Shown: positions 1 to 5,826 of the stretch, piece after piece
Layout of the letters: each line of letters starts with the position of its first letter
How positions within the stretch are numbered: the stretch's first letter is position 1
NCBI GenBank assembly: GCA_002482405.1
Contig: DLFX01000200.1
Span: forward strand, 9,153 to 14,988
DNA: 5,836 bases
Reading direction: 5' to 3'
DNA from: Firmicutes bacterium UBA7709
GTDB taxonomy: Bacteria; Bacillota_A; Clostridia; Peptostreptococcales; Anaerovoracaceae
Position numbers and translations under genes: made by a program
Notes under the pieces: generated by a model
Database searches by the model: none
The model's input: only the letters and a program-made list of their open reading frames with translations
What the model was told of the DNA's origin: nothing

Positions 1-1505
1 GCGGTTGAGGTATCGCCCATTTGCATCTTTACCAGATCAAAAGGAATCCCCAGTGAATCGGCGACAATCTGCTTTAAAACTGTCCTGGACCCCTGGCCCA
101 TATCCGTGGTCCCCACGCTGGCCGTGGCGCTTCCGTCGGCATGCAGCCTGACGATCGCGTTGGAACTGGACCCGGGAATGGGATTCTTTATGCCGATGGC
201 AAGCCCATACCCTTCCCCCGGCGAGCTCTCACCGCGAAAGCCAATCATCTCAACGGCTTTTTCAAAGGCGGACTTCCAGTCTCCATCTGCCGGAGTGTCG
301 TTGGGCCTAAAGACCTCTCCTTTGTCGGGGATGTTTTTTCTTCTCAAGTCCAGCCTGTCAATTCCCATGCGCCTGCTGGCCTCATCCAACTGTCTTTCAA
401 GGGCCCAGTTGAGCTGGGGCATGCCGAATCCCCGAAAGGCCGTGCTCGGCGAAGTGTTGGAATTTACCACTCTTACTTTTATTTCAGCATTTTGGGTTTT
501 ATAAGCGCCGCAGGCTGTATAGCCCGCTTTCTGGGCAATTCTCGGTCCCTCTGCCGCATAAGCGCCAATCAGATAGTTGGTTTCGATATTCTGAAAGAGG
601 ATGTTCCCCTCTTTGCCGAATCCCGTTTCTATCGTCGTCGTATTTGCAAGCCTTCTGGCTGCATAAAACCCCTCTTCAAAGCTCATGACCATCTTGATGG
701 GCCGTTTCAGCCTCAAAGCCAGATACGCGGCGATGGGCTCAAGCTTCGGATAGCCCTTCCCGCCGAAACCGCCGCCTATTTCCTCTGCTGCAACCCTGAT
801 CTTGCTCTGCGGGATGCCGAGGCTGCCGGAAATCACCCTTCTGAGGATAAAGGGATGCTGAATCGGAGTGTAAATCGTCAGCCCCCCATCCTCCGGCACG
901 GCCAGGCAGCCGTAGTTCTCTATGGAAAAATGATAAATCATGGGAAAGCTATAGGTGTTTTTTATGATAAAGTCCGCATTTTTTCTTGCGGCGTCCACAT
1001 CGCCCCAGCGGAAATCATATTCATCAAAGACATTGTGATGCAGTCCCTCTCTCTTCTCCGGCAAATAATCGCTGTTTACCACCGGTGCATCGGCGGCAAG
1101 CGCTGCGTCAACCGTGGTGACGGCCTCTTTTTCCCGGTATTCGACCCGGATTTTCCTGGCGGCCTCCGCCGCCTCCTTGTTGCTCCCTGCCGCCACGACA
1201 GCAATGGGCTCTCCCTGGTACTTGACATTTCCCTGTGCCAATATTGGCTGATCGCTTACGATAGATCCGAAGCGCGGAATTGGGCCATCGATATCATCCG
1301 CGGTGAAGACAGCGACTACGCCTTCGGAATTCAGCGCCTCGGAGACATCTATGCGCAGAATATCCGCAGCCGCACATTCCGACCTTAAAACTTTTGCATA
1401 CAGCATTCCCGCGACTTTCCTGTCGCACAAATAGCGCTGAGTACCAGAGACTTTATTGACAATTCGCTCTCTTTGCATAGATTCCCCCGCATACTGTTTT
1501 TCCAA
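1..1505 (-). CDS. Molybdopterin-binding (large) subunit of a xanthine dehydrogenase-family molybdenum hydroxylase, 3' end cut off
   Basis: This is the catalytic large subunit of a three-subunit molybdenum hydroxylase, which hydroxylates a carbon with water-derived oxygen and passes electrons to the 2Fe-2S and FAD subunits. My reading of the reverse strand gives 501 open codons running off the window edge; the family is usually about 750-800 residues, so roughly two thirds is visible. Residues about 18-128 form the a/b hammerhead domain, and the Mo-binding domain starts near 150. Visible cofactor motifs are Gln216 (in TPIQHP, matching bovine XDH Gln767), GGGFGGK (244-250), TAFRGFGMPQ (355-364, Arg358 matching bovine Arg880) and GTTDMGQG (465-472). 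The C-terminal catalytic glutamate lies outside the window. Gly251 sits where purine XDHs have a substrate-binding Glu, so xanthine is an unlikely substrate. The start is TTG, chosen for an ideal AAGGAGG 7 bases upstream; the next ATG is codon 10 and has no such site. It lies 38 bases after the 2Fe-2S subunit. Confidence 0.93.
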   Translation of the reverse strand, partial: MEKQYAGESMQRERIVNKVSGTQRYLCDRKVAGMLYAKVLRSECAAADILRIDVSEALNSEGVVAVFTADDIDGPIPRFGSIVSDQPILAQGNVKYQGEPIAVVAAGSNKEAAEAARKIRVEYREKEAVTTVDAALAADAPVVNSDYLPEKREGLHHNVFDEYDFRWGDVDAARKNADFIIKNTYSFPMIYHFSIENYGCLAVPEDGGLTIYTPIQHPFILRRVISGSLGIPQSKIRVAAEEIGGGFGGKGYPKLEPIAAYLALRLKRPIKMVMSFEEGFYAARRLANTTTIETGFGKEGNILFQNIETNYLIGAYAAEGPRIAQKAGYTACGAYKTQNAEIKVRVVNSNTSPSTAFRGFGMPQLNWALERQLDEASRRMGIDRLDLRRKNIPDKGEVFRPNDTPADGDWKSAFEKAVEMIGFRGESSPGEGYGLAIGIKNPIPGSSSNAIVRLHADGSATASVGTTDMGQGSRTVLKQIVADSLGIPFDLVKMQMGDTST

Positions 1506-1512
1506 AAGTACA

Positions 1513-1519
1513 CCTCCTT
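1513..1519 (-). promoter_or_regulatory. Ribosome binding site fixing the TTG start of the molybdenum subunit
   Basis: The minus strand reads AAGGAGG, 7 bases before TTG at 1503-1505. This near-perfect anti-16S match decides for the non-ATG start. The in-frame ATG at 1476-1478 has no comparable site. Confidence 0.8.
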
Positions 1520-1543
1520 TTCAATGACTTCGGCAAAGCGTCC

Positions 1544-2011
1544 TTACCTGTCCGCCGCTTTTCTGACCGCTTTGATGATGCTTTTGTAGCCTGTGCACCT
1601 GCAGAAGTTTCCGGCCAGAGCATGCCGGATTTCCTCGTCGTCAGGGCTGGGATTTTCGTTTAACAGGCCCTTTGCGGACATGATCATTCCAGGGGTGCAG
1701 TAGCCGCATTGCACGGCGTCTGCTTCGATAAAGGCGGACTGCACAGGGTCTAATTCCTCACCCTTTGCGAGGCCTTCGATGGTGGTAACACTGCGCCCGT
1801 CCAGCTCGGTAACCTGCAGGATGCAGGAATTATATGCTTTTCCGTCAATCAGGACCGTACAGGTCCCGCATTCCCCTACTTCGCAGGAAGTCCTTGTGCC
1901 AAGCAAGCCCAGGTCTTCCCTCAGAAATTCTACAAGGGTCTTATCGGAGTCAACCTCCACATGGTAAGCCTTGCCGTTTACGGTAATGTGGATTTCATTC
2001 CTTATTTCCAT
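1544..2011 (-). CDS. 2Fe-2S (small) subunit of the molybdenum hydroxylase
   Basis: A 155-residue electron-transfer subunit carrying two [2Fe-2S] clusters, linking the Mo site to FAD in the cytoplasmic hydroxylase complex. The N-terminal plant-ferredoxin-like domain (about 7-82) has its cluster ligands at Cys43, Cys48, Cys51 and Cys63 (CEVGECGTC, then Cys63). The C-terminal helical domain (about 88-152) has Cys102, Cys105 (QCGYCTPGM), Cys137 and Cys139 (FCRCTGY), the second cluster near the molybdopterin. All eight ligands are present and the length is normal for CoxS/XdhC/NdhS-type subunits (about 150-165). The residue before Cys43 is Ser rather than the usual Gly. The ATG start follows AAGGAGGG (2021-2028) by 9 bases. 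That site lies in the end of the FAD gene, whose stop codon falls between it and the ATG, suggesting coupled translation. The gene order FAD, Fe-S, Mo matches coxMSL-type operons. No signal peptide is visible. Confidence 0.96.
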   Translation of the reverse strand: MEIRNEIHITVNGKAYHVEVDSDKTLVEFLREDLGLLGTRTSCEVGECGTCTVLIDGKAYNSCILQVTELDGRSVTTIEGLAKGEELDPVQSAFIEADAVQCGYCTPGMIMSAKGLLNENPSPDDEEIRHALAGNFCRCTGYKSIIKAVRKAADR

Positions 2012-2014
2012 ATG

Positions 2015-2878
2015 TCAGTTCCCTCCTTCATTCAATAGTTGGGCAATGGTTTTGCCCGTCAGTATTTTTATCATTTCCACCTTATATTCCGCTGAAGAAC
2101 GGAGGTCGCTGATGGGAGAAACGTTGTTTTCTATCACAGCGTAAAGAGCCTGTTCATCGATTTGTCCATCGATATATTGACGGAGCGCCTCTTCTATTTT
2201 CTCCGACCGGTAGGGAACCGGCCCCAAAGAGCCGTAAGCCACACGCAGGTTTTTTGATTCGTCCACCGACATGGAGAGATTTATGATAGCCAAATCCACG
2301 CCGTTTCTTCTGCTGATTCTCTCGTAAATTGACCTTTGGGGGATTTCAGGTATGGGCAGGGACACTTCCGTTACAAGCTCATTTGCTTTCAGCGTCGTTT
2401 TCCCAGGCCCTGCAAAGAAATCCCCAACGGGAATTTCTCTTCTTTCTCCGCGGTCTTTGAAGCCCCGCACTTTTATCGTCCCATCATAGATTAATAAGGG
2501 GGTCGCCGTTTCCGCTGCGGGAGAAGCGTTGCATAGATTGCCCGCCAAGGTAGCCTGATTCCTGATCTGCTGGGAGCCCATGAGGTAGGCTGCCCTGCCA
2601 AGCGCCGGAAAGTATTTCTTCACATCCTGATTCCGGTACAAATCTGACATTGTGGATAAAGCGCCGACGATCAGTCTCCCGCTCTGCACCTTGATCTCCG
2701 GAGTAAGCTCTCCCACCTTTCTCAGGCTGATGAGATACTTGCAATGCACTTTTCCCGATCTGATATTTACAAGCAGATCGGTACCTCCTGCCAGGATACG
2801 GCAATCCCCTTTATATTCATCCAGGTACTCTGTCAGTTCTTCGACACTTTTGGGATATAGTATTTGAAAATCCACCAT
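2015..2878 (-). CDS. FAD-binding (medium) subunit of the molybdenum hydroxylase
   Basis: A 287-residue flavoprotein subunit of the CoxM/XDH-FAD type. It takes electrons from the 2Fe-2S subunit and passes them to an external acceptor. The N-terminal FAD-binding domain contains AGGTDLL (30-36) and QIRNQATLAGNLCNASPAAE (104-123), which match the two FAD pyrophosphate-binding stretches of the family. The usual Asp of ASPAAD is Glu123 here. Residues about 175-285 form the CO-dehydrogenase flavoprotein C-terminal domain. The length is typical, and I see no extra Cys-rich loop like the one carrying the 4Fe-4S cluster of 4-hydroxybenzoyl-CoA reductase. An in-frame GTG at 2903-2905 would add nine residues but has no ribosome binding site. 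The ATG at 2876-2878 has AGAGGA 7 bases upstream and gives the usual MVDFQILYPKSVEEL-like N-terminus. The gene starts 47 bases after the cyclase gene and ends 3 bases before the 2Fe-2S gene. The electron acceptor cannot be told from sequence. Confidence 0.95.
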   Translation of the reverse strand: MVDFQILYPKSVEELTEYLDEYKGDCRILAGGTDLLVNIRSGKVHCKYLISLRKVGELTPEIKVQSGRLIVGALSTMSDLYRNQDVKKYFPALGRAAYLMGSQQIRNQATLAGNLCNASPAAETATPLLIYDGTIKVRGFKDRGERREIPVGDFFAGPGKTTLKANELVTEVSLPIPEIPQRSIYERISRRNGVDLAIINLSMSVDESKNLRVAYGSLGPVPYRSEKIEEALRQYIDGQIDEQALYAVIENNVSPISDLRSSAEYKVEMIKILTGKTIAQLLNEGGN

Positions 2879-2885
2879 TACATCG

Positions 2886-2891
2886 TCCTCT
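2886..2891 (-). promoter_or_regulatory. Ribosome binding site fixing the FAD subunit start
   Basis: AGAGGA on the minus strand lies 7 bases before the ATG at 2876-2878. The longer alternative from GTG at 2903-2905 would place this site inside the gene and has none of its own, so the short form is preferred. Confidence 0.7.
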
Positions 2892-2905
2892 TTTTCAAAT
2901 CGCAC

Positions 2906-2920
2906 GCGTCGGGCTGACGC
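2906..2920 (-). repeat. Small hairpin between the cyclase and FAD subunit genes
   Basis: GCGTC and GACGC form a 5-bp GC-rich stem with a 5-base loop in the 47-base gap. No U-run follows, so it is not a terminator. It might influence mRNA processing or stability, or be chance. Confidence 0.25.
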
Positions 2921-2925
2921 CTTCG

Positions 2926-3693
2926 TTAATCATTAAATATTGCAACCGCTCTGCACCATCCCCCTGTCGCCCCTTTAATCTTCACAGGTAAAGCCGATAT
3001 GGTGAATCCGTAGGGCTTTGGCAGTTTATCCAGATTTGCAAGCTTTTCAATCTGAAGATACTCCTTTTGTCTGCCGTAAAAATGGGTGGGCCACAGGTAT
3101 GATTTGTCTCCGGTCTCCCGGAAGCTTTCCACCATGGCGGGTACAGGCCGGTCCAAGGTCCATGCGTCGATGCCGATGCATCTTATTCCCCTGTCAAGGA
3201 GCCAAGTCAATCCCTCTACCCCCAGGCCGGACTGCATCTTCATGTAGGTTGGCGTGTCGGTTCCCCAGTATTTATCACACCCTGTATGAAAGAGGACGAT
3301 ATCCCCCGGATTGAGGCTGTAATTTATTTTCTCCAAAGCCGCTTCAATATCCGAAACAGTAATTTCCGTACCCGGCACCTTATGCTGCACATCCAGTACG
3401 ACGCCGGGCCCAACGCACCAATCCAGCGGAACCTTATCGATGCTTTTGGCTTCCTTCCCTTCGCTGTATTTTCCATAATGGAAGGGGGCATCCACATGGG
3501 TGCCGTTATGGGCTCCTGCAGTGATCACATCTGTCGCTAAAGCGGTATCCTCCGGAAAGTCCTCCGGATTGATGCCTGCAATTTTTCCTAACCGGCTTAA
3601 CCCGTCTTCATGATTGCAATGGACAATTTTCGGCGGGTTGGGCTCCGTCGCATCGTTCATCAGCTCCACGCTCAAATCGTAAATCTGCATCAT
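2926..3693 (-). CDS. Cyclase-family metal-dependent hydrolase (kynurenine formamidase / isatin hydrolase-like)
   Basis: A 255-residue member of the cyclase family (PF04199), cytoplasmic metal-dependent hydrolases that open cyclic or acyl amides and esters; known members include bacterial kynurenine formamidase (KynB) and isatin hydrolase. The signature HNGTHVDAPFH is at 62-72. His62, His66 and Asp68 have the same spacing as the zinc ligands His50, His54 and Asp56 of KynB. His204 and Glu216 are 12 apart, as are KynB His160 and Glu172, so the full metal site appears intact. The protein is longer than KynB (about 210), nearer to isatin hydrolases, with extra sequence around 176-203 that includes GIDAWTLDRP. 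No tryptophan-catabolism genes are nearby, so kynurenine formamidase should not be assumed. Its ATG overlaps the TGA of the upstream gene (ATGA, 3690-3693), and the RBS lies inside that gene, which implies tight translational coupling. A second ATG follows immediately (3688-3690). Substrate inferred: a hydroxylated lactam, imide or N-acyl product of this pathway. Confidence 0.9.
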   Translation of the reverse strand: MMQIYDLSVELMNDATEPNPPKIVHCNHEDGLSRLGKIAGINPEDFPEDTALATDVITAGAHNGTHVDAPFHYGKYSEGKEAKSIDKVPLDWCVGPGVVLDVQHKVPGTEITVSDIEAALEKINYSLNPGDIVLFHTGCDKYWGTDTPTYMKMQSGLGVEGLTWLLDRGIRCIGIDAWTLDRPVPAMVESFRETGDKSYLWPTHFYGRQKEYLQIEKLANLDKLPKPYGFTISALPVKIKGATGGWCRAVAIFND

Positions 3694-4907
3694 TTTACCT
3701 TCTCCCCTTCCGTTAACGCTTTTACAATTTCAAGAAACGCTTCGTCGCCTACAAGGCTCTTGGTGCTGATAGACAAATCCTTTATCCTATCAAGGATTTG
3801 CCTCTTCTGTTCCTCGCCGCAGGTGATATTATACTCCGCGAGCTTTACTTCGACCGACTTGATTCCGCTCTTCTTTCCCAGCACGATCCCTGCGGCATTA
3901 CCGCTTAATTCAGGGGTTACGGCGAACATCGCCAGCGGCTTTTCCAAGACCAGATCAATGCCGATACCGGATTCCCTGATATAAACGTTATCTCCCACGA
4001 TAGGCTGATTTACAGCCTTTCTGAAGTTTGTAATCTCCTGGACCCTGTCGGAGATCCCTTTCAATTCGTTGAGCTTGTAGGGGACATCATAGCCATATAA
4101 GGTTTTCAATCCCACGGCGATCGGTTCCAATGGCGCGTTTCCGGTTCTTTCACCCATGCCGTTGATGCTCGTATGGATTACCTCCGCGCCGCCTTCCACG
4201 CCTCCGAAGGAGCTTCCTACAGCCAGTCCGAAGTCGTTGTGGGTATGTATCTCAACTTTGATATCGTACATGGTTTTGATCTTGCGAACCAACTCTTTGA
4301 CGGCTCCCGGAAGAATGCATCCCATTGTATCCACAATGCCGACGGAGTCCGGCTTCCCTTCCAGGATGACTTTGTCATACAACCGTTTCAGGAAATCCAT
4401 ATCAGCCCGGGTCGTGTCATATCCGAAATATACCGTGTAGAGCCCCTTGCTCTTCGCATATTTTACCGTATCCAGGCTGATATCGATGACGTCGTCGTCG
4501 GACCATTTGGTAAACTGGTGTTCCAGCTTCGGCCTGCCGGCGGGCATTTCGATAACAACCCCGTCAACTCCGCATTCAACAGCCATATCGATGTCCTTTC
4601 GATTTCCTCTGCAGAATGAAAATATCTTCGCTTTCAGCCCCAGGCTTGCGATCCTTTTAATCGCTTCCTTATCTGTTTCAGATACGGCAGGCATCCCCGC
4701 TTCAATTCTTTCAATGCCCATGTTATCCAGCATCTTTGCGATTTCAACCTTTTCATCGATGCTCATGACCACACCGGGCGTTTGCTCTCCGTCTCTTAAG
4801 GTTGCATCATGAATTGTCACCTTCCGGGGCAAGTCCAGGGATTCCCTGAACCCCTTGTCATAGTTGTATTTGCTTACCCACCAATTGTCCGATTTCCAAT
4901 TTTCCAT
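3690..4907 (-). CDS. Homocitrate/isopropylmalate synthase-like HMGL-family enzyme with a divergent active site
   Basis: A 405-residue TIM-barrel enzyme of the HMGL-like/LeuA/NifV superfamily (PF00682), which makes or breaks C-C bonds of 2-oxo or 2-hydroxy acids, usually with acyl-CoA. Barrel signatures are clear: DATLRDGEQTPG (34-45; Arg38 and metal ligand Asp39), HTHNDFGLA (221-229; metal ligands His221 and His223) and NGMGERTGNAPLE (249-261). A post-barrel subdomain (about 275-400) follows, but there is no LeuA allosteric domain, so the size resembles NifV/homocitrate synthase. Several condensation residues are changed: the family HESGIH/HSSGIH motif reads RESGIG (311-316), the Tyr about 16 positions on is Met327, the Glu of the ED-x-x-R motif is Tyr163, and LGKHSG is LGKKSG (343-348). 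It has no leucine or nitrogen-fixation gene neighbours, so a catabolic lyase or an unusual synthase is inferred. The ATG start has AAGGAG 7 bases upstream. The gene begins 58 bases after the regulator and overlaps the cyclase gene by 4 bases. Confidence 0.88.
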   Translation of the reverse strand: MENWKSDNWWVSKYNYDKGFRESLDLPRKVTIHDATLRDGEQTPGVVMSIDEKVEIAKMLDNMGIERIEAGMPAVSETDKEAIKRIASLGLKAKIFSFCRGNRKDIDMAVECGVDGVVIEMPAGRPKLEHQFTKWSDDDVIDISLDTVKYAKSKGLYTVYFGYDTTRADMDFLKRLYDKVILEGKPDSVGIVDTMGCILPGAVKELVRKIKTMYDIKVEIHTHNDFGLAVGSSFGGVEGGAEVIHTSINGMGERTGNAPLEPIAVGLKTLYGYDVPYKLNELKGISDRVQEITNFRKAVNQPIVGDNVYIRESGIGIDLVLEKPLAMFAVTPELSGNAAGIVLGKKSGIKSVEVKLAEYNITCGEEQKRQILDRIKDLSISTKSLVGDEAFLEIVKALTEGEKVK

Positions 4908-4933
4908 ATATTCTCTCCTTTTTATAGCCTTTG

Positions 4934-4956
4934 TCCAGCCTGAAGAATAGGCCGGA
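4934..4956 (-). repeat. Intergenic hairpin between the regulator and the HMGL gene
   Basis: In the minus-strand transcript TCCGGCCT pairs with AGGCTGGA: an 8-bp stem with one G-U pair and a 7-base loop, in the 58-base gap. On the opposite strand the wobble becomes an A-C mismatch, which suggests the structure serves the minus-strand RNA. It is followed by ACAAAGG, not a U-run, so it is not a classical terminator. It could be a processing or stability element that sets the ratio of regulator to enzymes. Confidence 0.4.
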
Positions 4957-4965
4957 TTTGTGTCT

Positions 4966-5616
4966 TCATTTATTTTGCTTCAAATATTCGATCAGCTTAA
5001 GCGCGGATTTCTGTTTATGAATCCGCACAAATTCTTCGACCTCTTTCCCTTTCTTCTCCTTGATCAGTTCGATGATCCTGTAATGTTCTTCCAGCGACTC
5101 CTTTGACCTCTGCGGGGCCAGATAAAATACGGACCGGTTCCTTTCCCATCGGTTCAAAAGGTCCGTTATCATATTGGACAGAATAAGATTGCCGCAGCTT
5201 TCGTGGATATAGGAATGGAACATTCGGTTCAATTCCCCATACTCCTGAAAATCCTGTTCCTCAATGGCGGCTTTCATCTTCCCTACAATGCTCTCCAGCT
5301 CCAACAGATCGGACTCTTCCAGGTTGTCGATGCTTTGCCTGGTGGCATACCCCTCCAGGACCCCCCGTATTTCGAACTGCTCCAAAATATCTTCCTCGCT
5401 GATTATGGATACTACCGGCCCGATATTCGGCTTAATGTCGATCAACCCTTCGCTTTCCAGCATTCTCAATGATTCTCGCACGGGAATTTCACTGACCTCG
5501 TTATCCTTGGCCACCTGTGCGATAGTGATCCTGTCTCCGGGCTTGTAGATCCCGGTGATGATGGATTCCTTTAGGACTTCGTAGATAATCTCCACTTTTG
5601 TTTTATACTTTCTCAT
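4966..5616 (-). CDS. GntR-family transcriptional regulator, FCD (FadR-type) subgroup
   Basis: A 216-residue DNA-binding regulator, probably controlling this operon and itself. The N-terminal winged helix-turn-helix (about 5-72) has the GntR hallmarks: ITGIYKPGDRI (20-30), then VAKDNEVSEIPVRESLRMLESEG (35-57) ending in LIDIKPNIGPVV. The all-helical FCD ligand domain (about 78-205) has FEIRGVLEGYA (81-91), and Asn130, His134, His178 and His200 match the metal-binding positions of FCD proteins, which bind small organic acids. The length is normal. The start is ATG with AGGAGG 5 bases upstream; an in-frame TTG at 5638-5640 would add eight residues and place the RBS inside the gene, so it is rejected. 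The gene comes first in the operon and its promoter lies within palindromes suited to dimer binding. Most regulators of this type repress until their ligand binds. The ligand is likely a substrate or intermediate of the pathway (inference). Confidence 0.94.
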   Translation of the reverse strand: MRKYKTKVEIIYEVLKESIITGIYKPGDRITIAQVAKDNEVSEIPVRESLRMLESEGLIDIKPNIGPVVSIISEEDILEQFEIRGVLEGYATRQSIDNLEESDLLELESIVGKMKAAIEEQDFQEYGELNRMFHSYIHESCGNLILSNMITDLLNRWERNRSVFYLAPQRSKESLEEHYRIIELIKEKKGKEVEEFVRIHKQKSALKLIEYLKQNK

Positions 5617-5621
5617 ATGTA

Positions 5622-5627
5622 CCTCCT
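5622..5627 (-). promoter_or_regulatory. Ribosome binding site fixing the regulator start
   Basis: A perfect AGGAGG on the minus strand lies 5 bases before the ATG at 5614-5616. It would be inside the coding region if translation began at the in-frame TTG (5638-5640). Confidence 0.85.
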
Positions 5628-5640
5628 GACTTAAGCACAA

Positions 5641-5676
5641 TATATGATATGTGATATATCATATATCATATATGAT
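5641..5676. promoter_or_regulatory. Cluster of overlapping AT-rich palindromes, probable operator of the GntR/FCD regulator
   Basis: Two perfect palindromes are visible: TGATATATCA (5652-5661) and ATCATATATGAT (5665-5676). The 7-mer ATATATC occurs twice in tandem (5654-5660, 5661-5667), followed by ATATATG (5668-5674). TATATGATAT (5641-5650) is the inverted copy of ATATCATATA, which occurs at 5656-5665 and 5663-5672. The cluster covers the promoter spacer and the -10 box, so bound protein would block RNA polymerase. Binding by the adjacent regulator is inferred from position. Confidence 0.65.
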
Positions 5677-5686
5677 TTTGCGTCAA
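5658..5686 (-). promoter_or_regulatory. Sigma-A-type promoter of the operon
   Basis: On the minus strand TTGACG (5681-5686) is separated by exactly 17 bases from TATGAT (5658-5663). Each box matches the consensus at 5 of 6 positions. The start of transcription would fall near 5651, about 35 bases before the regulator's ATG. No comparable promoter was seen before any downstream gene, so it probably drives the whole operon. Confidence 0.75.
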
Positions 5687-5733
5687 TAGCAGTTTCTGAA
5701 AAAATTCCAGTAATTTATGATCTCTTTTCTGTC

Positions 5734-5768
5734 GTTAGCTTTTGCTAACCGCTGGCAAAAAAACAGCG
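5734..5768. repeat. Two adjacent small inverted repeats upstream of the promoter
   Basis: GTTAGC-TTTT-GCTAAC (5734-5749, 6-bp stem, 4-base loop) is followed directly by CGCTG-N9-CAGCG (5750-5768, 5-bp stem). Neither has a following U-run on the minus strand. They lie about 50 bases upstream of the -35 box, between the previous gene's terminator and the promoter. They could be an upstream regulator site or the remains of a terminator. No gene is seen in 5617-5836. Confidence 0.4.
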
Positions 5769-5781
5769 AATTGATTTTCTC

Positions 5782-5826
5782 AAAAGAAAAAGCCCCAAAT
5801 CCACTAATTACAATGGATTTGGAGCT
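5782..5826 (-). terminator. Rho-independent terminator of the preceding minus-strand gene
   Basis: In the minus-strand transcript AGCTCCAAATCCA (5826-5814) pairs with TGGATTTGGGGCT (5803-5791), a 13-bp stem with one U-G pair and a 10-base loop. It is followed at once by TTTTCTTTT (5790-5782). On the plus strand the wobble is a mismatch and no U-run follows, so the terminator works in the minus direction. It would end a gene beyond the right edge and insulate this operon from upstream transcription. Confidence 0.85.

Noticed and set aside
141..1388. Long open frame (415 codons) on the plus strand
   Set aside because: It lies entirely antisense to the molybdenum subunit, whose reverse-strand reading contains clear family motifs. 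The plus-strand protein has no recognisable domain, so it is a shadow of a GC-rich third-position gene.
2484..2804. Minus-strand open frame of 106 codons in another frame of the FAD subunit gene
   Set aside because: It overlaps the FAD-binding motifs in the correct frame and has no recognisable features of its own.
2879..2905. Nine-residue N-terminal extension of the FAD subunit from GTG
   Set aside because: There is no Shine-Dalgarno sequence before the GTG, whereas the ATG at 2876-2878 has AGAGGA at good spacing and gives the family's usual N-terminus.
4173..4812. Overlapping plus-strand open frames opposite the HMGL gene
   Set aside because: They are antisense to a protein with strong conserved motifs, show no domain features and no ribosome binding site that I could see.
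4908..4965. Separate promoter for the HMGL gene (TATAAA in the gap)
   Set aside because: No -35-like sequence is found 16-18 bases upstream, and transcription would begin too close to, or beyond, the start codon.
5617..5640. Eight-residue extension of the GntR regulator from TTG
   Set aside because: It would place the perfect AGGAGG inside the coding region and is not part of the winged-helix domain.
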